Source: an uncultured Gammaproteobacteria bacterium (lineage in GTDB: Bacteria; Pseudomonadota; Gammaproteobacteria; Coxiellales; Coxiellaceae). From it: a stretch of 11,586 bases of DNA. The DNA is taken from positions 1 to 11,586 of the forward strand of contig CAIQCE010000170.1 of the NCBI GenBank assembly GCA_903870185.1, written 5' to 3'. The notes below the pieces were generated by a model that was not told the origin of the DNA, did no database searches, and was given only the letters and a program-made list of their open reading frames with translations. Every line of letters starts with the position of its first letter. Position 1 is the first letter of the stretch. Made by a program: the position numbers and the translations under genes. Positions 5,806 to 11,586 of the stretch are shown here, piece after piece.

Positions 5806-6345
5806 GGGAGCTCCAGGTGTAGGACTTGCGTCAGCTTCGGGTACTTCCATACTTCTGGAAGGGTATCTTTGCAATGGAATTGAGCTAGTTCTGGAGCTAA
5901 ATGTAGCAGCGGCTACAGGGGCTGGAGCATCGGCTGAAGAGTTCGAGCCAGTAATGAAGTGGCTGACACGGCTCCAGCGGAAGCTAGATGACCGTGATAG
6001 TGAGTGGTCAAAGAACCCACGGCAGCCCCACTGCTCCTGAATCTACTACAGCAAGCTTAAGCCTCTCTTGAAACCCAGGAGAGGGGGGCGGCGCAGGCGC
6101 GGCTGAATCCGTAACATCATGAACATCAAGCACGCTTCTTGGAACTGCACCTGCAAAAAAGCCAGTAGCTGGTGAAGATGCGCAAGTCGGTGCTGGGAGG
6201 GTTCTTGTCGCCAAATTATCGGTTGCTCGGACTGATGAATCTCGGTTAGGCTAACTTGGTGTCACCTGCAGTGAGTGTGCAGCTGCTAGCGTTCCTCCTG
6301 CTGCTGATGCTGATTCTTTCACTGTTGGTGTTCAATCAAGGCCTT
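5791..6345 (-). pseudogene. Frameshifted remnant of an Ala/Pro/Ser-rich coding sequence (tentative)
   Basis: This stretch contains no intact gene. On the minus strand, segments of Ala/Pro/Ser/Thr-rich protein follow one another in changing frames. One reads TPTVKESASAAGG to a TAG near 6257 and continues in the same frame through PAPTCASSPATG and SAAPAPPPSPGF to a TGA near 6008. Another frame carries ASAGAVSATSLLAR. A third carries SADAPAPVAAATF and MEVPEADASPTPGAPTLDG before TAA at 5791-5793. No start codon or ribosome binding site precedes it; the upstream side abuts the gabD stop. The base composition is richer in G and C than the neighbouring genes. I read it as the decayed 3' part of a low-complexity protein of unknown function, with at least two frameshifts and two stops. 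Non-coding GC-rich DNA remains possible. Short frames on the plus strand here look like antisense artefacts. Confidence 0.4.
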
Positions 6346-6347
6346 GA

Positions 6348-7811
6348 TCACACTCTCAAACTTAAATCAATCGCAATACTTTTCATTTCTAAGAATTCAT
6401 CGATGCCATACTTGGAACCTTCGCGACCCATACCTGATTCTTTGATGCCTCCAAATGGAAGTGCTTCACTCGCAAAAAACCCTGAATTAACAGCCACCAT
6501 TCCATATTCCAATTGCTCAGAGACTCGCCAAACTCTATTGATATCGCGACTAAAGAGATAACAAGCTAATCCATAATTCGTTGCATTCGCCATCTCTATC
6601 GCCTCTTCTTCTGTTTCAAATCGATAGAGTGCAGCCACTGGCCCAAAGATTTCTTCTTTTGCCATTCGCATGGAGGCATTCATTTCAGTGATGACAGTGG
6701 GCTGAAAAAAATTCTCACCTAAAATATGGCGCTGTCCTCCACAACGAATTTCAGCCCCTTGTGCGCAAGCATCGGCAATTAAACCCTCCACTTTTTTCAC
6801 AGCCGCTAAATTAATCAAAGGACCCTGTTGAGCTCCAGGCTCGAATCCATCACCCAATTTTAAGTTTTTCACTGCTTCTATCATTTTCTCAGCAAAGCGC
6901 TCATACAAAGAAGTGTGGATTAAAAAGCGATTGCTGCAAGTACAAGCTTGTCCCGAGTTACGGAATTTAGAAGTTAAGGCCCCTTGTACTGCGGCTTCCA
7001 AATCAGCGTCTTCAAAAACAATAAAAGGCGCATTACCCCCTAACTCTAAACTTAATTTTTTGACGGTTTCAGCACTTTGCTGCATCAATAATTTGCCGAC
7101 TCGAGTCGATCCCGTAAAATCAATTTTACGAACCAAAGGATTACGAGTAAGTTCTCGGCCAATGTCTTCCGGATTACCGGTGACCACATTAAATACTCCT
7201 GCAGGAATTCCAGCTTGACCTGCCAGATCAGCTAATGCTAACGCTGAAAATGTCGTTAATTCTGAAGGCTTAATCACCACCGTACAGCCTGCTGCTAAAG
7301 CAGGCGCACACTTACGTGTCACCATCGCGTTCGGAAAATTCCAAGGTGTAATTGCACCAATCACTCCGATGGGTTGTTTTAACACCATAATACGCTGCAG
7401 AGCACGAGGGGCTGCAATAATATCACCATTGATTCGTTTAGCTTCAGCGGCAAACCATTCGACAAAACTCGCACCATATTGAATTTCAGAACGAGCATCT
7501 GGCAAAGGTTTTCCTTGCTCCGCTGTCAGAATTTTCGCAAGGTCTTCTAAATTTTCTAAAATCAATTCATACCAGCGATATAAAATCTTGGATCGCTCCC
7601 AAGGAGATTTTTCACGCCAAGGCTTCCAAGCCGCATATGCGACACTGATTGCTTGTTCAGTTTCAACACGACCCATCGAGGGAATCGATCCGATATAACT
7701 TTGATCGGAAGGGTTGTGAATGGAGAGGACTTCCCCCTTCACTGCTCCGACCCATTCACCGTTAATATAGGCTAATTGATGCAATAAATAAGGATGGTCT
7801 AATTGAAACAT
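6348..7811 (-). CDS. gabD: Succinate-semialdehyde dehydrogenase, GabD-type
   Basis: Aldehyde dehydrogenase oxidising succinate semialdehyde to succinate, the end of the 4-aminobutyrate route into the TCA cycle. It is 487 residues, with similarity to E. coli GabD (482) over the whole length. Visible: TPWNFP with Asn158, KPSE with Lys181 and Glu184, FTGS (232-235), LELGGNAPF with the general base Glu256, GQAC with the catalytic Cys290, EEIFGP, and FGGIKESGMGREGSKYG near the end. Glu184 sits where NADP-dependent E. coli GabD has Ser, which suggests NAD+ preference (inference). Cys292 next to Cys290 matches the C-x-C of human SSADH, where it forms a redox-sensitive disulfide. Start: ATG with GGGAGAG 7 nt upstream. 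It lies 60 nt after a TetR-family gene, probably in one operon. The exact aldehyde substrate is not certain. Confidence 0.88.
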   Translation of the reverse strand: MFQLDHPYLLHQLAYINGEWVGAVKGEVLSIHNPSDQSYIGSIPSMGRVETEQAISVAYAAWKPWREKSPWERSKILYRWYELILENLEDLAKILTAEQGKPLPDARSEIQYGASFVEWFAAEAKRINGDIIAAPRALQRIMVLKQPIGVIGAITPWNFPNAMVTRKCAPALAAGCTVVIKPSELTTFSALALADLAGQAGIPAGVFNVVTGNPEDIGRELTRNPLVRKIDFTGSTRVGKLLMQQSAETVKKLSLELGGNAPFIVFEDADLEAAVQGALTSKFRNSGQACTCSNRFLIHTSLYERFAEKMIEAVKNLKLGDGFEPGAQQGPLINLAAVKKVEGLIADACAQGAEIRCGGQRHILGENFFQPTVITEMNASMRMAKEEIFGPVAALYRFETEEEAIEMANATNYGLACYLFSRDINRVWRVSEQLEYGMVAVNSGFFASEALPFGGIKESGMGREGSKYGIDEFLEMKSIAIDLSLRV

Positions 7812-7871
7812 TGTGATCTCTCCCTAAGTTCAAAATTGAATGAAGAGTATAGGGTAGAGAAAAAATTATCG

Positions 7872-8468
7872 CTACTTCGAAGCTTTCCAAAGATTTAACA
7901 GATACTGCGAACTCTGATGAATATAGGTATTATCCGCTCCAATACGCGTCATTATATGAACCCCTTGAAGATAAATCATCGCATGTTGACTCAGTTGCTG
8001 CGCCTGTGCTTTCCCATGAGTAGGTGTTAATACTGCACTCATTGCACTTAACCAAGCAGTAAAGTATTCACGAATGGGTATATTAAAAGATGGGATCACA
8101 TCAATCAACTCTATCGCCAAAAAACCTACCAAACCTGAATCAGATCGATCAATCATGAATGATTGAATCGCTGTAATAAAATTAATCACCCTCTGTTCAG
8201 GTGAAAGCCTTATATCAGTCACTATTTTAAACACTTGGTCCTCACAATACTGATGCAATACTTTGATTGCTTCTAATGCAATGAGTTGTTTGGATGCAAA
8301 GTGATGAAAAACACTGGATTTCTGAAGACCACACATTTCTGCAATTTCTGAAAGTGAAGCGGCATGATAGCCCTTTTGAGTAAATAGCTGAGATGCAGCT
8401 AATAACAAGCGATTCTTCATTGGCACTTGATCACCGACCGCTCGGTAGGTTAAACTGTGCTTCGACAT
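7872..8468 (-). CDS. TetR/AcrR-family transcriptional regulator
   Basis: 198 residues. The N-terminal DNA-binding domain spans about residues 17-64: LLAASQLFTQKGYHAASLSEIAEMCGLQ followed by KSSVFHHFASKQLI, the recognition-helix pattern of TetR proteins. The C-terminal ligand domain is not assigned to a subfamily. Start: ATG at 8466-8468 with GGGAG 8 nt upstream. A second ATG at codon 17 is nearer the usual TetR N-terminus but lacks a ribosome binding site. It is followed at 60 nt by gabD on the same strand, so it may control gabD and itself; the effector might be the aldehyde or a related acid, but this is speculation. One palindrome lies within its first codons and another 36 bp upstream. 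Confidence 0.9.
   Translation of the reverse strand: MSKHSLTYRAVGDQVPMKNRLLLAASQLFTQKGYHAASLSEIAEMCGLQKSSVFHHFASKQLIALEAIKVLHQYCEDQVFKIVTDIRLSPEQRVINFITAIQSFMIDRSDSGLVGFLAIELIDVIPSFNIPIREYFTAWLSAMSAVLTPTHGKAQAQQLSQHAMIYLQGVHIMTRIGADNTYIHQSSQYLLNLWKASK
8433..8450. promoter_or_regulatory. Operator-like palindrome in the start of the TetR gene
   Basis: ACCGACCG, CT, CGGTAGGT: two 8-bp halves matching at seven positions around a 2-bp centre. Alternating ACC/GGT palindromes of this size are common TetR-family operators. It covers codons 7-12 of the regulator as annotated. That would suit a roadblock operator, or indicate that the regulator really begins at codon 17. Confidence 0.4.
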
Positions 8469-8504
8469 TACCTAGTCTCCCTTATATGTGGCTGGGTGAT
8501 GTAA

Positions 8505-8538
8505 GTAATGGGTAGGTGAGATAGCACCTGCCCATTAC
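8505..8538. promoter_or_regulatory. 14-bp inverted repeat upstream of the TetR gene
   Basis: GTAATGGGTAGGTG (8505-8518) and CACCTGCCCATTAC (8525-8538) are complementary at 13 of 14 positions around a 6-nt centre. It lies 36 bp upstream of the TetR start, in the likely promoter. There is no T-tract on either strand, so an operator is more likely than a terminator, but neither is shown. Confidence 0.5.
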
Positions 8539-8584
8539 GCCTAAACGATCTGAACGCCTTATGCATTAAACTGCTAAGACTAAA

Positions 8585-8604
8585 AGAAATCCATCGAAAT
8601 TTCT
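8585..8604 (-). terminator. Weak candidate terminator after the rubredoxin reductase gene
   Basis: AGAAAT (8585-8590) pairs with ATTTCT (8599-8604), and the minus-strand transcript then runs into a U4 tract. The stem is short and AT-only apart from one pair. It follows the stop of the upstream minus-strand gene by about 27 nt. Confidence 0.25.
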
Positions 8605-8630
8605 AGAGCAAAGCTTAGAGAATTTTAATT

Positions 8631-9773
8631 TTATTGAATTTTTAGTTGTTTAATCAGCTCCATTCGTTCTTTCACACAAGAACCTGAAAGAGCAAAACCT
8701 ATTAAATTTTCGTTAAAGTAGGCAAGCGCTTTTTGATCAACGCCTGTTCCTGTGATTTTCCAATCCACTTCAAGATCTAAAGGAGGGGGCTCAACCGCAA
8801 TAGGACACAGTGGTGTTTTAATAATAATCGGCATAATCGGATAATGCACTTCTACTGATTCATTTAATAACACTCGAGCTAATACACGAGCACACTGCAA
8901 GATAGGTGCGACATAAAGTTTTAATTTTCCATCCACTTCCGCACAATCACCTAAAGCATAAATTTTGGGGATATTGGTACGCAATGATTTATTTACAATA
9001 ATGCCGCGCGCCGTATTAATTCCTGCAGTTTTCGCCAAATTAAGATTCGGCCTCAATCCCACAGCTGAAAGCACCACTTCAGCCTCAATAAAATGACCGT
9101 CTGATAATTCCAATCGATAACCACTCGCATTGTGATTGACCGCTGTCACGCATCGTTCTAAATGCCATTGTATTCCCGCTTCTTTAAATGCACGCTCTAA
9201 ACTCTTTCCAACTTCAGAGGGTACAAATCGTTGAAGCGGATAAAGATCAGGTGCGATAATATTCAATTCATATCCCGCATTATGCAAATCATTAGCAAAT
9301 TCACAACCCACTAATCCAGACCCTAGTATAGCGATCTTTTTTTTGTGCTGAATCGCATTTCGAAAATCGGTATAAGATTGCAAATCATTCACGGAATAAA
9401 TATCGGAAACCGCATCTCCTGTTAAAGGCGCATGAATTAACTCAGCCCCAACTGCTAAAATTAATTGACTATAAGAAAGCCACTCTCCATTGGAAAGTTC
9501 AATTGCTTCTTTATCTGCATCAATTTTTAATACGGAAGTATGAGTGAGAATCATCGCTTTTAATTCTTCAGCCATTTCAGCACTCGAAGAAACCGCTAGA
9601 ACCTCAGGGGATTTATCGTGAGTTAATGCCGTTGATAATAGTGGTTTAGAATAAAATCGACCATCACTCTCCGTCACGATCACAAGATTTTTTTCTTGAT
9701 CGAGTTTTCGAAATTCTTTGGCCAGCATATAAGCGGCTAATCCACTACCAACAATAACAATCGGGTGAGTCAT
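8631..9773 (-). CDS. rubB: Rubredoxin-NAD(+) reductase (FAD-dependent)
   Basis: FAD flavoprotein passing electrons from NADH to rubredoxin. 380 residues, matching Pseudomonas rubredoxin reductase (about 384) throughout: FAD loop IVGSGLAAY (G9-x-G11-xx-A14), AKEFRKLD, GRFYSKPLLST, the NAD loop ILGSGLVGCEFANDL (149-163), SAVGLRPN (236-243), the second FAD motif YALGDCAEVDG with Asp276, and a C-terminal PMPIIIKTPLCP-type segment (about 313-325). The ATG overlaps the hemE stop by one base (TAATG), with AGGA just upstream, so translation is coupled to hemE. No rubredoxin gene is visible here; the partner must lie elsewhere, or another acceptor is used. Related NADH-dependent reductases of the same fold are possible but fit less well. 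Confidence 0.88.
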   Translation of the reverse strand: MTHPIVIVGSGLAAYMLAKEFRKLDQEKNLVIVTESDGRFYSKPLLSTALTHDKSPEVLAVSSSAEMAEELKAMILTHTSVLKIDADKEAIELSNGEWLSYSQLILAVGAELIHAPLTGDAVSDIYSVNDLQSYTDFRNAIQHKKKIAILGSGLVGCEFANDLHNAGYELNIIAPDLYPLQRFVPSEVGKSLERAFKEAGIQWHLERCVTAVNHNASGYRLELSDGHFIEAEVVLSAVGLRPNLNLAKTAGINTARGIIVNKSLRTNIPKIYALGDCAEVDGKLKLYVAPILQCARVLARVLLNESVEVHYPIMPIIIKTPLCPIAVEPPPLDLEVDWKITGTGVDQKALAYFNENLIGFALSGSCVKERMELIKQLKIQ

Positions 9774-10834
9774 TATAATTTCCTATTCGCATATTCATGA
9801 ATCGCTTCAATCATCACACTCACATTATCGATCGGAGTGCTTTTATCGATGCCATGCCCTAAGTTAAATACATGGCCGGCGCCTTCACCATAACTGTTCA
9901 GGATCGAATGCACTTCTGTTTGAATTCTTTCGGGAGTTGAAAATAATAAGCAAGGATCCATGTTCCCTTGCAGAGCAATTTTATCACCGACTCGAGCTCG
10001 CGCTGTTTTAATGTCACAAGTCCAGTCTATGCCCGCTGCATCGCAACCACTATCCGCAATCCACTCTAAATATTGCCCACCATTTTTCGTGAAAAATATC
10101 AGAGGGATTTTTTGTCCATCAACTTCACGAGTCACCGATTGCGCGATGGTTTTAAAATAATTCAATGAAAATTCTTGGTAACAAGCGGGACTCAAAACAC
10201 CGCCCCAGGTATCAAAAACCATTAGTGCTTGTGCACCTGCTCTCACTTGTGCATTTAAATAATGAATCGTGGTTTCAGTGACTTTTGCTAATAAGGCTTT
10301 CAATACATCAGGGTTCGCATACATCATCGTTTTGATGGTTTGAAATAACTTTGAACCTGAACCTTCCACCATATAACATGCAACAGTCCAAGGACTGCCC
10401 GCAAAACCAATCAATGGCACTTGTCCATTCAATTCATTCACCACGAGGCGAATGGTTTCCATTACATATCCCAAATCATTTTCGATCTCGGGTTTTAATA
10501 ATCGATCGACATCCGCTTGTGTGCGAATAGGGTTATGTATCACAGGCCCTTCCCCGTGCACAAATTCCAAATCCATTCCCATCGCATCTGGAATCGTTAA
10601 AATATCGCTGAATACAATTGCTGCATCTAAAGCAAATCGCTTCAAGGGCTGTAAAGTTACCTCTGCCGCTAACTCGGAATTTTTGCAAAAGCTCATAAAA
10701 TTCGGAACCTGAGCTCTTAAAGCTCGATATTCAGGCAAGTAACGGCCCGCTTGTCTCATGATCCAAACGGGGGTACGATCCACCGGCTGACGCAACAAGG
10801 CTCGTAGAAATCGATCGTTTTTTAATGCTGGCAT
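9773..10834 (-). CDS. hemE: Uroporphyrinogen decarboxylase
   Basis: Decarboxylates the four acetate side chains of uroporphyrinogen III to give coproporphyrinogen III in haem synthesis; cytoplasmic. 353 residues against 354 in E. coli. Conserved: MRQAGRYLPEYR (26-37) with Arg27, FSDIL (75-79) with Asp77, GSPWTVACYMVEG with Tyr154, VFDTWGG (206-212), LQGNMDP (288-294) and NLGHGI with His327. The frame extends to a TTG at 10858. I chose the ATG ending at 10834 because it matches the family N-terminus and has AGGAG 10 nt upstream, inside that extension. It is the first gene of a two-gene unit with the overlapping rubredoxin reductase gene. Confidence 0.97.
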   Translation of the reverse strand: MPALKNDRFLRALLRQPVDRTPVWIMRQAGRYLPEYRALRAQVPNFMSFCKNSELAAEVTLQPLKRFALDAAIVFSDILTIPDAMGMDLEFVHGEGPVIHNPIRTQADVDRLLKPEIENDLGYVMETIRLVVNELNGQVPLIGFAGSPWTVACYMVEGSGSKLFQTIKTMMYANPDVLKALLAKVTETTIHYLNAQVRAGAQALMVFDTWGGVLSPACYQEFSLNYFKTIAQSVTREVDGQKIPLIFFTKNGGQYLEWIADSGCDAAGIDWTCDIKTARARVGDKIALQGNMDPCLLFSTPERIQTEVHSILNSYGEGAGHVFNLGHGIDKSTPIDNVSVMIEAIHEYANRKL

Positions 10835-10869
10835 GATAAAAATGCTCCTAGATTTCAATAAGGCCGCAT

Positions 10870-10875
10870 TTTATA
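10870..10875 (-). promoter_or_regulatory. Candidate -10 of the hemE promoter
   Basis: TATAAA on the minus strand at 10875-10870, about 36 nt before the hemE ATG, would start transcription near 10863. No good -35 lies 16-18 nt upstream, so the call is weak. Confidence 0.3.
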
Positions 10876-10922
10876 GTATTTTGGTGAGAAGTATAAGCCG
10901 ATTCAAACAAGATATTAAATTG

Positions 10923-10961
10923 GGTGCCAGGCACCATATGCAATTTAAGGTGCCAGGCACC
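10923..10961. repeat. Direct pair of 13-bp palindromes GGTGCCAGGCACC
   Basis: Two identical copies (10923-10935 and 10949-10961), each a perfect 6-bp palindrome about a central A, both followed by A, lie 26 bp apart centre to centre. They sit between divergent hemE and the DUF218 gene. Sequences of the GGTGCCTGGCACC kind recur in many bacterial genomes as dispersed repeats, sometimes near IS200-like (RAYT) transposases; no transposase is present here. Overlap with a promoter for either gene is possible. Confidence 0.75.
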
Positions 10962-10985
10962 AAAATAACAAACGGAAAATACACC

Positions 10986-11586
10986 ATGCTAACGATTATT
11001 TTCATCTTCTTATTTATCCTTACCCTCATGCTGCTGCTACTCAAACGACATAAAGCTGCTATTTCAATACTGAGCCTAAACCTTACGATTTATTATGCGA
11101 CCGGCTGTGGGTTATTGCCTGATGTCTTATTGAATAACCTCGAAGAAAATTATCTGAATCCACTCACCCCCCACTGGACCTCTAGGAATGCCATTATTCT
11201 ATTAGGGACAGGGATAATAAAACTGAAAGAAAATATGGCAGAACCCGGTTTGTTGGTTTACCCTCGAATTACTAAAGCGGCAAGTCTTTATCATCAATGC
11301 AAACAGACTCATCATTCATGCTCTTTAATGGTCACGGGTGGGGATCCATTTCACCAGGGGATTTCTGAAGCAGAAGTTTATAAACCAGTATTGATTGAAC
11401 TAGGTGTGAAAGCTTCCGATATTTTATTAGAAACCAAAAGTCGAAACACTTTTGAAAATGCGAAATTGACTCAACAGATCCTAAATCAGCATCATTTTCA
11501 AAATTTGATTTTAGTCACCTCGGCGATGCATATGAAACGATCTCAACTTTATTTTTCTCAGTTTGGAATGAATACGATCGCTGCTC
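10986..11586 (+). CDS. DUF218 (YdcF/ElyC/SanA-like) membrane protein, partial
   Basis: 200 residues are visible; the 3' end lies beyond the window. A very hydrophobic N-terminal segment (about 3-19) and a second one (about 24-47) suggest two membrane helices. The DUF218 domain follows, with AIILLGTGI (69-77) at the first strand, MVTGGDP (115-121), the signature ETKSRNTFENA (149-159), and LVTSAMHMKRS (176-186), the usual LVTSxxHxxRA. E. coli ElyC, with two N-terminal helices, affects peptidoglycan lipid-carrier use, and SanA and YdcF share the fold; the molecular activity is not firmly known. The two-helix layout resembles ElyC most. Start: ATG at 10986 with a weak GGA 9 nt upstream. It is transcribed away from hemE, with repeated palindromes between them. 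Confidence 0.85.
   Translation, partial: MLTIIFIFLFILTLMLLLLKRHKAAISILSLNLTIYYATGCGLLPDVLLNNLEENYLNPLTPHWTSRNAIILLGTGIIKLKENMAEPGLLVYPRITKAASLYHQCKQTHHSCSLMVTGGDPFHQGISEAEVYKPVLIELGVKASDILLETKSRNTFENAKLTQQILNQHHFQNLILVTSAMHMKRSQLYFSQFGMNTIAA

Noticed and set aside
5804..6040. Open frame on the plus strand, 78 codons
   Set aside because: It starts at a GTG without a ribosome binding site inside a hairpin and is antisense to the Ala/Pro/Ser-rich remnant; its composition looks like a reverse-frame artefact.
6008..6214. Open frame on the minus strand, 68 codons, as an independent small gene
   Set aside because: The same frame continues upstream through a stop with similar Ala/Pro/Ser composition, so it is better read as part of a decayed longer sequence than as a gene of its own.
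6335..6348. 14-bp perfect palindrome ATCAAGGCCTTGAT at the gabD stop as a terminator or operator
   Set aside because: It has no loop and no T-tract, and a palindrome of this length is expected about once by chance in a window this size.
7829..7840. TTCAA-AA-TTGAA palindrome upstream of gabD as an operator
   Set aside because: Five-base AT-rich half sites are common by chance and unlike either palindrome near the TetR start.
8598..8608. AATTTCTAGAG shared with the right arm of the element near 2450
   Set aside because: The match ends after 11 bases on both sides with no inverted partner, so chance is enough.
1..11586. CRISPR arrays, tRNA, rRNA, phage genes, toxin-antitoxin or defence genes
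   Set aside because: I saw no regularly spaced repeats, no tRNA-like cloverleaf and no recognisable protein of these classes on either strand.

Overview
The window reads as a chromosomal stretch of a gammaproteobacterium with fairly AT-rich DNA. Dut, RadC, L28, CoaD, FolK, PcnB, GabD, RubB and HemE all resemble their gammaproteobacterial homologues. The gene groups (dut-algC, radC-rpmB-rpmG, pcnB-folK-coaD-yfhL) are also typical of that class. The small palindromic repeats and a decayed coding remnant would fit a Legionellales/Coxiella-like or other host-associated lineage, but this is inference and the genus cannot be fixed from the sequence.

Layout. Positions 1-1490 (minus) hold dut followed by the front part of algC, which runs off the left edge. 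A 20-bp perfect inverted repeat lies between dut and the divergent radC (plus). At the radC stop codon sits a 143-bp MITE-like element with long terminal inverted repeats and a direct repeat at its borders. Next come a strong extended -10 promoter, rpmB and rpmG (plus) and a hairpin terminator that serves both directions. From 3088 to 5645 (minus) runs a compact pcnB-folK-coaD-yfhL operon covering poly(A) polymerase, folate synthesis, CoA synthesis and an Alvin-type ferredoxin.

Positions 5646-6347 carry no intact gene. They hold the pcnB promoter inside an inverted repeat, a hairpin, and an apparent frameshifted remnant of an Ala/Pro/Ser-rich coding sequence. Positions 6348-8468 (minus) hold a TetR-family regulator followed by a GabD-type succinate-semialdehyde dehydrogenase, with two operator-like palindromes near the regulator's start. 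Positions 8631-10834 (minus) hold hemE overlapping a rubredoxin-reductase gene. A pair of 13-bp palindromes separates hemE from a divergent, partial DUF218 (YdcF/ElyC-like) membrane protein that runs off the right edge.

Most of the window is core housekeeping: dUTP removal, sugar-phosphate supply, ribosomal proteins, cofactor and haem synthesis, and RNA polyadenylation. The less ordinary content is between the genes: three kinds of palindromic or MITE-like sequence, one gene remnant, a ribosomal protein L33 with two insertions, and the absence of coaBC and mutM from places where relatives usually have them. I found no CRISPR array, tRNA, rRNA, intact transposase, phage gene or recognisable defence system, and nothing that clearly amounts to a new multi-gene system.
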